Assembly: GCF_003428335.1 (NCBI RefSeq)
Contig: NZ_CP031704.1
Span: 1,674,001 to 1,738,000, forward strand
Source: Solimonas sp. K1W22B-7
Lineage (GTDB): Bacteria; Pseudomonadota; Gammaproteobacteria; Nevskiales; Nevskiaceae
DNA: 64,000 bases
Direction of reading: 5' to 3'
The position numbers were made by a program, and so were the translations under genes. This document shows, piece by piece, positions 9,692-18,020 of the stretch. Every line of letters starts with the position of its first letter. Position 1 is the first letter of the stretch. A model generated the notes under the pieces. That model made no database searches. It saw only the letters and a list, made by a program, of their open reading frames with translations, and was not told where the DNA came from.

Positions 9692-11473
9692 ATGTTCGCA
9701 ATCAGGATGCTGCTGCCCCTGCTGTTCCTCACGCAGGCTGCCTTGGCCGCGCCGTCCGATCTCGTGCTGCGCGACGAGCCCCTTCAGGGGATAACACGTG
9801 AACTGGGCTATGCCCCGGGCAGTGAAGGGCAGCGCCTGGCCTATGTCGCTTACCGGCCGGCGGCCAAGGGTCGCTATCCCACGGTGCTGTGGTTCGACGT
9901 CTACGGCGGTGGTGCATTGCCGCCTCGGACCATTGTGGAATCCTGGGTACGGGCGGGCTATGCCGTCGTCGGCGCCAGCGTGCGCGGCACCGGCTGTTCG
10001 GAAGGCAGGTTCGAGCCCTTCAACCTGCCGCACGACGCCCGCGACGGCGCCGCCCTGGTCGAGTGGGCGGCGGCGCAGGGCTGGAGCAGCGGCAAGGTCG
10101 GGCTGCTGGGCAATTCCCAGCCCGGCATCCTGCAGTACGGCATCGCCTCGCTGGCGCCGCCGCACCTGGCGGCGATTGCCCCGGGGGGCAGCATTGCCCG
10201 GCTGTTCGATGACGGCTGGTATCCCGGCGGTCTCTTCAATGCCGCCTTTGCGGCGGGCTGGAGTACCCGTGACCAGCCGGGCGCTTCGGCGTTCTACGCT
10301 GCCGAGCGCATCAGGCTCGGTGACGAGGCCTGCAAGGCCACCGCCGCGAAGATCGGGCCCAATGGCCTGTTCGAGCGCGTCCGCGCCTTGCCCGTGGACG
10401 ACGAGTTCTACCGCTGGTCATCCCCCTGGGAACGCGCGCCCTCGATCAAGGTGCCGACGCTGATGGTGCAGAGCTGGACCGATCCCGCCCTGGGCAGCAG
10501 CGCGCTGTGGAACTTCGAGCGTCTCGGTGCACGCCACAAGCGCCTGTTCGTGCTCAATGGCGGCCACGAGGCCTACGAGTACTCTACCGCCCAGGCCGAA
10601 GTGCTGCGCTGGATGGACCGCTGGCTCAAGGGCGAGCGCAACGGCGTGGAGCGCGAGCCGCGGGTGCGCGTGGATTTCGACACCCGTATCAGCGGCACGG
10701 AAGGCTATGCGGCCCCGGTGCCGGCCAAAACCGGCTGGACCCGGACGCTGAGCGACTGGCCGGCGCCGCAAACACAGTGGCAGCGCTGGTTCCTGCGCGG
10801 CGACGGACGCATGGACAAGGAAGCACCGGCACAGGGCGAGGGCAGCGCGCCGCGCCGCTACTTCTATCCTTCGGGTACCGAGTTCCCGATTGACAACCCG
10901 CAGTTCTCGACGGCCGCCAATCCCTGGGCCTCGCTGCGCTACCGGTCTCCGGCCATGGCGCAGGACAGCGCCATCCTGGGCGCCCCTCAGCTGCGCTTCC
11001 ATGCCAGCAGCGACCAGGCCGATACCGATTTCGTGGTGATGCTGTCCGATGTGGCGCCCAACGGCGATGTGACCTACCTGCAGCGCGGCTACCTTCGTGC
11101 TTCGCGGCGCGCCGTTGACCCGGGACGCTCCACACCGCAGCGGGTGTTCCATCCGCATGATCGTTCCGAGCCGCTGGTGCCGGGACAGGTCTACGAGTTC
11201 CGCATGTCGATTCCGCCGGTCGCGCATGTCGCGCGTGCCGGGCATGCCATCGAGCTGCTGGTGATGGCGCCCAATCCGGTGCAGACACCGGGCTGGGGCC
11301 TGATCGGCCTGCCGCTGCCCGGCTTCAACACCTTCTACCACTCGCGGGAACAGCCCTTCGAACTGTCCCTGCCGGTGGTGCCCGGTATCGTCGCCGAGGG
11401 CCTGCCGCCGCCCTGCGGCAGCCTGCCGTACCAGCCCTGCCGCGCAGCGGCGCGCAAGGATGACAGGCCCTAG
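9692..11473 (+). CDS. CocE/NonD family exported hydrolase
   Basis: Alpha/beta hydrolase of the X-Pro dipeptidyl-peptidase S15/CocE type, about 593 residues. It has a signal peptide (MLLPLLFLTQAALA), the CocE-style catalytic core with SVRGTGCSEG and nucleophile motif GNSQPG near residue 139, and the helical cap region. The C-terminal jelly-roll domain typical of the family contains PGQVYEFRMSIPPVAHVARAGHAIEL, split here only by the quotation limit in other entries. The ATG at 9692 follows GAAGGGAGAC, a good ribosome-binding site, 14 bases after the transporter stop. Known relatives cleave esters or amides (cocaine esterase, acylases). Here it is the second esterase-like enzyme of the operon; substrate unknown. 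Confidence 0.85.
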   Translation: MFAIRMLLPLLFLTQAALAAPSDLVLRDEPLQGITRELGYAPGSEGQRLAYVAYRPAAKGRYPTVLWFDVYGGGALPPRTIVESWVRAGYAVVGASVRGTGCSEGRFEPFNLPHDARDGAALVEWAAAQGWSSGKVGLLGNSQPGILQYGIASLAPPHLAAIAPGGSIARLFDDGWYPGGLFNAAFAAGWSTRDQPGASAFYAAERIRLGDEACKATAAKIGPNGLFERVRALPVDDEFYRWSSPWERAPSIKVPTLMVQSWTDPALGSSALWNFERLGARHKRLFVLNGGHEAYEYSTAQAEVLRWMDRWLKGERNGVEREPRVRVDFDTRISGTEGYAAPVPAKTGWTRTLSDWPAPQTQWQRWFLRGDGRMDKEAPAQGEGSAPRRYFYPSGTEFPIDNPQFSTAANPWASLRYRSPAMAQDSAILGAPQLRFHASSDQADTDFVVMLSDVAPNGDVTYLQRGYLRASRRAVDPGRSTPQRVFHPHDRSEPLVPGQVYEFRMSIPPVAHVARAGHAIELLVMAPNPVQTPGWGLIGLPLPGFNTFYHSREQPFELSLPVVPGIVAEGLPPPCGSLPYQPCRAAARKDDRP

Positions 11474-11503
11474 AGTTCGCAAAGTGTTCCGGGCCGTCTT
11501 GCG

Positions 11504-11539
11504 GCCTTCCCCCATGCCCCCCGGAAGGGGAGGCTTTTT
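11504..11539 (+). terminator. Rho-independent terminator after the trehalase operon
   Basis: GCCTTCCCC pairs with GGGGAGGC (one bulged T) across a short loop and is followed by CTTTTTC. It lies 30 bases after the CocE-like gene stop and before the receptor gene, so the receptor probably has its own promoter in 11540-11622. Confidence 0.6.
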
Positions 11540-11634
11540 CGCGGGACGGCACTTGTAGCCTTCACATCAGACCCGCGGGTGCCCCATGGCCTCGGCAAAG
11601 GGCGTAGCGCAGTCTGGTGACTGGAGGTGAGGTA

Positions 11635-14139
11635 GTGAACAGGAAATCGTATCGCTGCAATCGGATCAAAAGCGGCATGGGCCTGGCCCCTCTGCTGGTC
11701 TCGGCGGTGGGCTTGTGCCTGACGGGGCTGTCGTCGCAGGCGGCGGCGCAGGAGCCCGCCGCGCCAGCGACGACAGCGGCGCCCGATTCCGGCGCGGAGG
11801 AGGATGCGCTCGCCGACCTGCTGGCCGATGAGGGCTCGGGCGAGGCCGCGCCCCCTGCCGAGGCGCCCCCCGCCGCTGCCGCTGCTGCGCAGGAGTCGGC
11901 AGCGTTCACGGAGTTGCCGACAATTCCTGTCGATGCGTCGCCGGACGAGGTTCCGGCGGGGCTGAAGGCGCCGCCGCAGCATGCCCAGATCGAAGAGATC
12001 GTGGTCACCGCGACCAAGCGCGAGCAGTCCCTGCGTGAAATCCCGGCCGCGATCACGGCGCTCAATGGTGCGGATCTCGAGAAGCAAGGCATCCAGGGCG
12101 TGGAAGACATCTCGCGCCTGGTGCCCGGTGTCACCGTCAACACCCCCAGCGAGGGCGCGACGCGCGTGACGATCCGCGGCATCGCCGCGTCCGCGGCGAC
12201 CAATTCGACCACTGGCGTGCTGTTCGGCGATGTGTCCTTCACCGACGCCTACCTGCCGCGTGCGGCACTGGATCCCAATCCCTTCGACCTGAAGTCGGTG
12301 GAGGTGCTCAAGGGGCCGCAGGGCACGCTGTTCGGCGCGGGCGCGCTCAACGGTGCGATCCGCTACGTGCCTGAGCCGCCGAAGTTCGGCGAGTGGCAGA
12401 GCAAGTACTTCGTCCAGTACACCAGCATCGACCAGGGCGATGCGGGGCCGATCTACGGTGCCGCAGTCAACATTCCGTTCTTCGGCGAAAAAGCGGCCCT
12501 GCGTATCATGGGCTTCGATCGCGAATCGCCGGGCTACATCGACAACAGCCAGCTTGGCGACGACGTCAACCGCCTGGACCAGCAGGGCATGCGCGCCATC
12601 CTGGGATGGCGGCCGAATGACGACTGGGACACGGCGCTGACCTACGCCTACCAGAAGACAGATCAAGCCGATTTTCCCATCGCCGACAATCTCGACGGCC
12701 GTCTCAGTACCGATAACCGGCCGCGCCACAGCACGGCGCATGTCGACTACGATTTTGCCGACCTGGTGATCAAGCGCCGCTTCGACTGGGCCGAGTTCGT
12801 CAGCGATACCTCCTATGTGCGCAAGCGCTCCAATGGCTTCTTCGATGCCTCTTCGCGCCTGCCCGGCGGCGGCCAGACGCCGCTACGTGCATCGCAGCCG
12901 GACCAGTCGGAGTCCAAGACCCTGGGGCAGGAACTGCGCCTGGTCTCCACCGACGACTCCGGCTCGCCATGGAGTTGGGCGGTGGGCGCTTTCGGCTGGC
13001 GCCAGGAGATCGAGTCGCAGCCCGAGCTGCGTGCGTCGGTGGAACTGCCCGGCGGGCTCAACGGCCTGCCGCCGCTGCTCTACGACCTCATCGACCGGCT
13101 CTATCCGGGCGCCGGAGACCTGATCGCCGAAGATGGCTCGTTGGTCCTGGCTCGCATCAGGACCGACGCAGAGATACGCGAAATGGCGCTGTTCGGCGAC
13201 ATCACGCGCCGCCTCGGCGACAGCGTCGAACTGAGCGTCGGCGGACGCCTGTACCGCACCACCTCGGGAGGGTCGGTCCGGCAGACTGGGCTGCTGATCC
13301 TGGCGTCGGGCCGGTCGGAGCTGGGAATCGACGGCGAACTGGAAGAGCAGGGCTTCAATCCCAAGGTCTCGCTGCTGTGGCATGCCAGCGACAGCATCAT
13401 CGTCTATGGCGGCGCTTCCAAGGGCTTTCGCGCCGGCGGCATCCAGCCAGGCTATCAGTTGGTACCGCTCGCCCGCCCGCCGCCGGATTTCTTCAAGTCC
13501 GACACGATCTGGAGCTACGAAGCCGGCTTGCGTACCGACTGGTTCGGTGGCGCCATGCACTTCGACATCACCGGCTTCTTCACCGACTGGAAGGACCCGC
13601 AGGTGTTCCAGCTCGGCAACAACGGCCTGACCTCCTACATCGACAATGCCGGTGGCGTGGAAAGCCAGGGCGTCGAGATGGCGCTGCAGACCCTTCTGCC
13701 CTACGGCTTCATGCTCAGCGTCTCGGGTTCATGGACCGACACGGTGACGACAAAGCCTTTCCTCGCCCAGGACGGCAGCACGGTGGCACCCGGCCAGGAA
13801 TGGCCGTTCGCGCCGCATCTGCAGACCGCGGCAACGCTGGGCTACATGGGGAATGTCGGCGGCTGGGACCTGAATGCCTCGGTGACCCACAGCTTTCTCG
13901 GCAAGGCCTATTCCAGCCTCGAGGATGACCAGAAGCAGGCGATCTTCGACTTCCAGCAGCTGGACCTGCAGTTCGGCGTCGCCAACCCGTCGTTGCGCTG
14001 GCTGCCGGAGGTTTCCTTCCTGGTCAACAACGCACTGGACGAGCGTGGCGTGGCCAACCAGTTCCAGGGCGGCGGCTATGTCGACGTAACCTACATCCGG
14101 CCCAGGGCGTACACGCTTCGGCTCAGCGGCAACTTCTGA
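11635..14139 (+). CDS. TonB-dependent outer-membrane receptor
   Basis: Outer-membrane transporter of about 834 residues. It has a signal sequence ending in SSQAAAQ, a Pro/Ala/Glu-rich linker of roughly 80 residues, a TonB-box-like IEEIVVTATKRE, the plug domain (VEVLKGPQGTLFG, ALNGAIRYV) and a 22-strand-type barrel ending in LRLSGNF with the expected terminal Phe. The GTG at 11635 is preceded at good distance by GGAGGTGAGG, so I prefer it to the GTG at 11617. It belongs to the large group of receptors that import carbohydrates or aromatic compounds. Beside the trehalase/esterase operon it is the likely entry gate for that substrate (inference). Confidence 0.9.
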   Translation: MNRKSYRCNRIKSGMGLAPLLVSAVGLCLTGLSSQAAAQEPAAPATTAAPDSGAEEDALADLLADEGSGEAAPPAEAPPAAAAAAQESAAFTELPTIPVDASPDEVPAGLKAPPQHAQIEEIVVTATKREQSLREIPAAITALNGADLEKQGIQGVEDISRLVPGVTVNTPSEGATRVTIRGIAASAATNSTTGVLFGDVSFTDAYLPRAALDPNPFDLKSVEVLKGPQGTLFGAGALNGAIRYVPEPPKFGEWQSKYFVQYTSIDQGDAGPIYGAAVNIPFFGEKAALRIMGFDRESPGYIDNSQLGDDVNRLDQQGMRAILGWRPNDDWDTALTYAYQKTDQADFPIADNLDGRLSTDNRPRHSTAHVDYDFADLVIKRRFDWAEFVSDTSYVRKRSNGFFDASSRLPGGGQTPLRASQPDQSESKTLGQELRLVSTDDSGSPWSWAVGAFGWRQEIESQPELRASVELPGGLNGLPPLLYDLIDRLYPGAGDLIAEDGSLVLARIRTDAEIREMALFGDITRRLGDSVELSVGGRLYRTTSGGSVRQTGLLILASGRSELGIDGELEEQGFNPKVSLLWHASDSIIVYGGASKGFRAGGIQPGYQLVPLARPPPDFFKSDTIWSYEAGLRTDWFGGAMHFDITGFFTDWKDPQVFQLGNNGLTSYIDNAGGVESQGVEMALQTLLPYGFMLSVSGSWTDTVTTKPFLAQDGSTVAPGQEWPFAPHLQTAATLGYMGNVGGWDLNASVTHSFLGKAYSSLEDDQKQAIFDFQQLDLQFGVANPSLRWLPEVSFLVNNALDERGVANQFQGGGYVDVTYIRPRAYTLRLSGNF

Positions 14140-14676
14140 CAGGGAGGGCAGGACCCGGAACCCGCGCCCAAGGCCGCGCCGGGGCCGCAGCATGCGCAGA
14201 TCGAGGAGATCGTGGTCACCGCGACCAAGCGCGACAAGGCCCTCAGCGAGATTCCCGCCAGTATCGTTTCGGTCTCGGCCGAGGAACTCGAGCGGCGCGG
14301 CATCCAGGGGGTGGAGGACATCGTCAAGCTGGTGCCCGGCGTCAACTTGACCGCCGATCTCGGCATTCCCCGCATCACCATCCGCGGCATCGCCGCGGAG
14401 ACCGGCACCAACCTCACCACGGGCGTGCTGTTCGGCAACATCTCCTTCGTCGACTCCTACGTGCCGGTGGTGGCGCTGGACCCGAATCCCTTCGACCTGC
14501 AGAGCGTCGAGATCCTGAAGGGGCCGCAGGGCACATTGTTCGGCGCCTCGGCGCTCAATGGCGCCATACGCTACGTGCCGGCACCGCCGCAGTTCGGCGA
14601 GATGACGGCGCGCTATTTCACGCAATCAGCCGCGCAGCTTCCTGGTTCGCGTCGGCGGAAGCTTCTAGCCGGATGA
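14140..14676 (+). pseudogene. Remnant of a second TonB-dependent receptor (plug domain only)
   Basis: Directly after the stop of the intact receptor, in the same frame, the translation continues as a second receptor: PGPQHAQIEEIVVTATKRD and then a full plug domain (VEILKGPQGTLFG, ALNGAIRYVPAPP). It lacks a start codon with signal peptide, and homology ends near base 14628 after ARYF; a foreign tail runs to the stop at 14676. No barrel remains, so it cannot transport. The copy differs from its neighbour at many codons, so it was an older paralogue rather than a fresh duplication. A short plug-only protein could be made from internal GTG codons, but this is unlikely to be useful. Confidence 0.82.
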
Positions 14677-14685
14677 GAATCCGGC
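14668..14685 (-). terminator. Hairpin downstream of glk
   Basis: Perfect 7-bp stem GCCGGAT / ATCCGGC with a four-base loop, 28 bases after the glk stop on the minus strand. There is no U-tract, so termination is plausible but weak. It lies inside the foreign tail of the receptor remnant. Confidence 0.35.
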
Positions 14686-14712
14686 AGTTCATGCCCTCCA
14701 TGGACCCGCCCT

Positions 14713-15714
14713 TCAGGTTCCGCGCGCGTCGACGCCGAGTTCCAGAGGGTGATCCAGCGCGGCAGCGGCACCGCGCAGTGCCGGATGCAGGGCATGGATG
14801 ACGTAGACCGGCAGTGGCGCGAGATAGCCGCAGAAGCGCCCCTTGGACTCGAAGCGTGCGCGGAACGCCGAACGCGCGAAGTACTCTCCGAGCCTGGGCA
14901 CGATGCCGCCGCCGATATAGACCCCACCGCGTGCGCCCAGGGTCAGCGCGAGGTTGCCCGCAAAGCCGCCGAGCAGGCTGCAGAACACGGCCAGCGTTTC
15001 GGCACATGCAGCATCGTCACCGGCAATGCCGCGGGTGACGATCTCGGCGGGCGTGAGCGCGGTGGTGTCGCTGCGACCCAGGGTGGCGATGGCGCGATGC
15101 AGGCAGGGCAGCCCCACGCCGGAAAGCAGGCGCTCGGCGGAGACATGACCATGCAGTTCGCGGCAGGCGGCGACGATGTCGGCTTCGCGGGCATTGGTCG
15201 TGGCCAGGGTGGCATGCCCACCCTCACCGCAGATCGGCAGCCATTGTCCGGCGCCCGCCGGCACCAGGCCTGAAACCCCCAGGCCGGTGCCGGGACCCAG
15301 CAGGGCCATGGGTCCGTGCAGCGGTGACTGGCCGCCGACCTGCTGCAGCTCCGCGGGAGACAGCCGGGGCAGGGACAGGGCCAGCGCAGTGAAGTCGTTG
15401 ATCACCAGCAGGCGCCGCAGGCCCAGGCGCTGCCGGGTCGCCTCCACCGAGAACGACCAGTGATGGTTGGTCATGCTGACCTGGTCGCCGAGCACCGGAT
15501 TGGCGATGGCGATCACGGCTTCGCTGGGGCGCAGTTCACCCTGCTGCCCCAGGTAGGTTTCAACCGCGTCGGCCAGCGTCGCGTGGGAGGCAGTGGCCAG
15601 TTCGGCGCCGCGCTGCGGAGTGCCGCTGCCGGGATCGAGCAGCGCGAAGCGCGCGGTGCTGCCGCCGATATCGGCGACCAGCCGGACGGAGCGGTCGGGG
15701 AATTCCATCGACAT
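14713..15714 (-). CDS. glk: Glucokinase
   Basis: Phosphorylates glucose with ATP to glucose 6-phosphate in the cytoplasm. About 333 residues. The N-terminal phosphate-binding motif is VADIGGSTARFALLD, the central glucose-binding stretch LGPGTGLGVSGL, and the C-terminal element GGVYIGGGIVPRL; all fit the bacterial Glk (hexokinase-fold) family rather than ROK kinases. I chose the ATG at 15714 (MSMEFPDRS); an ATG at 15708 is equally possible, and the frame is open further upstream without a convincing start. It is convergent with the receptor genes and would handle glucose made by the periplasmic trehalase. Confidence 0.9.
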   Translation of the reverse strand: MSMEFPDRSVRLVADIGGSTARFALLDPGSGTPQRGAELATASHATLADAVETYLGQQGELRPSEAVIAIANPVLGDQVSMTNHHWSFSVEATRQRLGLRRLLVINDFTALALSLPRLSPAELQQVGGQSPLHGPMALLGPGTGLGVSGLVPAGAGQWLPICGEGGHATLATTNAREADIVAACRELHGHVSAERLLSGVGLPCLHRAIATLGRSDTTALTPAEIVTRGIAGDDAACAETLAVFCSLLGGFAGNLALTLGARGGVYIGGGIVPRLGEYFARSAFRARFESKGRFCGYLAPLPVYVIHALHPALRGAAAALDHPLELGVDARGT

Positions 15715-15842
15715 CGGGCTCTTTGCTGGGGTAGGCCTGCAGCCTAGCGGCGAATGCCGCGCAATGCCCCTACCGGATCGGGGAGGCCGGCCGGTCCGCG
15801 CGTGGGCCGCAGGCCGGCATCCCAGCTGCTGCCGGGCCACTC

Positions 15843-15945
15843 AAAAAAAGCGGGGCCCGGGCTCTCGCCTGCGCCCCGCAATCACCTGAAAGGGTTCAGG
15901 TGGAGGAGAACTGCCGCGGGCGATCACGGCCCAGGAGTGATGCAA
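15843..15945 (-). ncRNA. Candidate small RNA or attenuator leader upstream of glk
   Basis: On the minus strand three hairpins follow each other: ATCAC/GTGAT (15923-15941), a perfect 8-bp stem CACCTGAA/TTCAGGTG (15883-15902) and a terminator GCGGGGC/GCCCCGC (15850-15879) ending in seven U. Between hairpins one and two lies a single-stranded CUCCUCCACC, complementary to Shine-Dalgarno sequences. A TAGGCT box (15945-15950) could be a -10 element. No coding frame explains this. It is either a free-standing regulatory RNA or a glk leader that terminates early. It rests on sequence pattern only. Confidence 0.45.
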
Positions 15946-16045
15946 GCCTAGCGATTTCAGGCGGTTTTCGACCCTCCCTCATCGTAGGGGGAGAGGATGG
16001 GATCTGGCCGGATTGCCTGTGACGGGCCACAGAAGGGCTGCGGGG

Positions 16046-16082
16046 TGTCCCGGGACATTGATTGTGTCCCGATGTCGACATC
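16046..16082. promoter_or_regulatory. Palindromic operator-like sites upstream of the SDR operon
   Basis: Two perfect 12-bp palindromes, TGTCCCGGGACA (16046-16057) and GATGTCGACATC (16071-16082), are separated by 13 bases that include a further TGTCCC half-site. They lie just upstream of a possible promoter (TTGTGA at 16091, GAAACT at 16115). This is what a dimeric repressor or activator site looks like. No regulator gene is adjacent. Confidence 0.45.
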
Positions 16083-16132
16083 GCTCGCCGTTGTGACCCG
16101 CTCCCGGGCTGTCTGAAACTAGCTGCGGACTC

Positions 16133-16151
16133 GCCGGGCCGACGGCCCGGC
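16133..16151 (+). promoter_or_regulatory. Strong hairpin in the 5' leader of the SDR operon
   Basis: GCCGGGCC and GGCCCGGC form a perfect 8-bp stem with a GAC loop, ending 25 bases before the first start codon of the operon. There is no following U-tract, so it is not a terminator. It may protect or regulate the mRNA end. Confidence 0.35.
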
Positions 16152-16176
16152 ACACAAGGACATCGCAGGGGCATTC

Positions 16177-16962
16177 ATGACAAACGGTCTTTTCGATCTG
16201 AGCGGCAAGGTCACGGTCGTCACCGGCGGCAACAGCGGCCTGGGTCTGAGCTTTGCCCGTGGCATCGCCCGGCAGGGCGGCAGCGTAGCGATCTGGGCAC
16301 GCAACGAGGAGAAGAACGCGGCCGCGAAGAAGGAGCTGGAGGCCTTCGGTGTCCCGGTCACCGTCCACCGGGTCGACGTCGCATCCGAGACGCAGATCGT
16401 GGAGGGCTACGCGGCGGTGATGCGGGAGTTCGGCCGCCTGGACTGCGTGATCGCGAATGCCGGCCTGCCGCCGCCGCAGACCCGCTCGATGCTGGACCTG
16501 CCGAGCAAGGAGTTCCGGGACTTCCTCGAGGTCAGCCTCAATGGGGCCTACTACACGCTGCTCGAGGGTGCGCGGCTGATGGTCAAGCGTGCGGAGGCGG
16601 GCGAACCCGGCGGCTCGCTGGTCTTCTGCGGCAGCCTTTCGATGTACAAGGGCCTGGCGGGCAAACCCTCCTACGCGGGATCGAAGGGCGCCATGGGGGC
16701 GATCGTGCGCTCGATGGCGGTGGAATTCGGCAGGTACGGCATCCGCGCCAATTCCATCGCTCCTGGCTACGTCAAGACCGGCATGACCGGCGAGGGTGAA
16801 CTGAGCCCGCTGGACAAGTTCATGCTGATCAAGAACGCCATCCCGCGTCCCGGCTACGGCGCCGACTTCGAAGGGATCGCCGCCTACCTCGCCAGCGACG
16901 CGTCTTCGTTCCACACCGGCGACACGCTGGTGATCGACGGCGGCTGCATGGTCATGCTCTGA
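16177..16962 (+). CDS. SDR family oxidoreductase
   Basis: Classical short-chain dehydrogenase/reductase of 261 residues. The cofactor-binding TGGNSGLG lies near residues 16-23, NAG near 96-98, and the catalytic pair YAGSK with a preceding serine in FCGSLS. The C-terminus LVIDGGCMVML is typical. An arginine in RNEEK after the second strand suggests NADP(H) preference. It opens a five-gene run (SDR, zinc ADH, MBL hydrolase, SDR, sulfotransferase), 32 bases before the ADH. Such SDRs oxidise secondary alcohols in hydroxy acids, steroids or terpenoids; the substrate is not evident. Confidence 0.88.
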   Translation: MTNGLFDLSGKVTVVTGGNSGLGLSFARGIARQGGSVAIWARNEEKNAAAKKELEAFGVPVTVHRVDVASETQIVEGYAAVMREFGRLDCVIANAGLPPPQTRSMLDLPSKEFRDFLEVSLNGAYYTLLEGARLMVKRAEAGEPGGSLVFCGSLSMYKGLAGKPSYAGSKGAMGAIVRSMAVEFGRYGIRANSIAPGYVKTGMTGEGELSPLDKFMLIKNAIPRPGYGADFEGIAAYLASDASSFHTGDTLVIDGGCMVML

Positions 16963-16994
16963 CTCCGACGTCACCACAAGCTCAGGAAATCCTC

Positions 16995-18020
16995 ATGGGA
17001 CGTGTACTCAACATTCACGGTGTCGACGACATCCGCCTGGACCCCATTGCTGCGCCGCGCCCGGGCAAGGCCGACGTCGTGGTGAAGGTGAAAGCCTGCG
17101 GCATCTGCGGCAGCGACCTGAGCTACATCAAGGTCGGCGGCATTCACCGCAAGCCGGATGGCGTGACGCCGATCGGCCACGAGGCCGCCGGCGAGGTCGT
17201 GGCGGTCGGCACCGACGTCAGGGGTGTCCGCGTCGGCCAGCGCGTGGTGATCAACCCGATGATGACGCCGAGCTACATCGGCAGCGGCGGGCCCGAGGGC
17301 GCCTTCACCGAGGACCTGCTGGTTCGCGATGCGCGCCTGGGCGACAGCCTGCTGCCGATTCCGGACGACCTGCCCTACGAGGTCGCCGCACTCACCGAGC
17401 CGCTGGCGGTGGCACTGCACGGCGTCAACCGGGCGCAGGTGAAGCCGGGCGACAAGGTCGTGGTATTCGGCTGCGGGCCGATCGGCCTGGGCATGATCCT
17501 GTGGCTGGTCGATCGTGGCATCACCGACGTGGTTGCGCTGGACCTGTCGCCGGAGCGCCTGGAGCGCGCGCGGGCGCTGGGCGCAAGGGCTGCGTTCGAT
17601 CCCACGCGCGAGGACCTGCGCGCGCGGTTGCTGGAGCTGCATGGCTCCGCGCGCGTCTTCAGCCGCGAAGCGGTCGGTACGGACGCCTTCATCGACGCCG
17701 CGGGTGCGCCGAACATCCTCTCCGACGTGGTGCGGATGGCCAGGTACCAGTCGCGCATGGTCGTCACCGCCGCCTACATGAAGCCTGTGCCGCTGGACCT
17801 GGGTGCGATGCTCACCACCGAGATGAGCATCACCACGGCCGTCGGCTATCCCACGGAGATGCCCGAGGTGGTTGCCGCGCTGCCGCGCCTGCGGGAAAGG
17901 GCCACCCCGCTGATCAGCCACCGTTTCCCCTTTGCCCGGGTGATCGAGGCCTTCGGCGTCGCCGCGACACCGGCCTCGGCCAAGGTCATGATCGACTTCG
18001 AAGACGGGGCTTCCGCATGA
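16995..18020 (+). CDS. Zinc-dependent alcohol dehydrogenase
   Basis: Medium-chain dehydrogenase/reductase of 341 residues, NAD(P)-dependent. Catalytic zinc ligands are visible in GICGSD (Cys near 38) and GHEAAGEVV (His-Glu near 63). The nucleotide-binding motif is VVVFGCGPIGLG near 155-166. The loop that normally carries four structural-zinc cysteines reads INPMMTPSYIGSGGPEG and has none, so the structural zinc is absent, as in some sorbitol/threonine-DH-like relatives. The start follows CAGGAAATCC. Its stop overlaps the next start as ATGA, so it is co-translated with the MBL hydrolase. Confidence 0.88.
   Translation: MGRVLNIHGVDDIRLDPIAAPRPGKADVVVKVKACGICGSDLSYIKVGGIHRKPDGVTPIGHEAAGEVVAVGTDVRGVRVGQRVVINPMMTPSYIGSGGPEGAFTEDLLVRDARLGDSLLPIPDDLPYEVAALTEPLAVALHGVNRAQVKPGDKVVVFGCGPIGLGMILWLVDRGITDVVALDLSPERLERARALGARAAFDPTREDLRARLLELHGSARVFSREAVGTDAFIDAAGAPNILSDVVRMARYQSRMVVTAAYMKPVPLDLGAMLTTEMSITTAVGYPTEMPEVVAALPRLRERATPLISHRFPFARVIEAFGVAATPASAKVMIDFEDGASA

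Noticed and set aside
11470-12741. Long open frame antisense to the TonB-dependent receptor (and many similar long antisense frames, e.g. in the LAL, trehalase and TPR genes)
   Set aside because: These are the usual shadows of high-GC codon usage: no family motifs, Arg/Ala/His-rich composition, no ribosome-binding sites.
14137-14212. In-frame continuation past the receptor stop codon, suggesting programmed read-through into the second plug domain
   Set aside because: A barrel ending in Phe followed by another plug makes no structural sense, and frame agreement has a one in three chance.
15843-15945. Resemblance to the 3' part of 6S RNA (CACCTGAACC hairpin followed by GCAGGC)
   Set aside because: The matching 5' strand needed for the long closed 6S stem is not found within about 200 bases upstream, and the element ends in its own short terminator hairpin.
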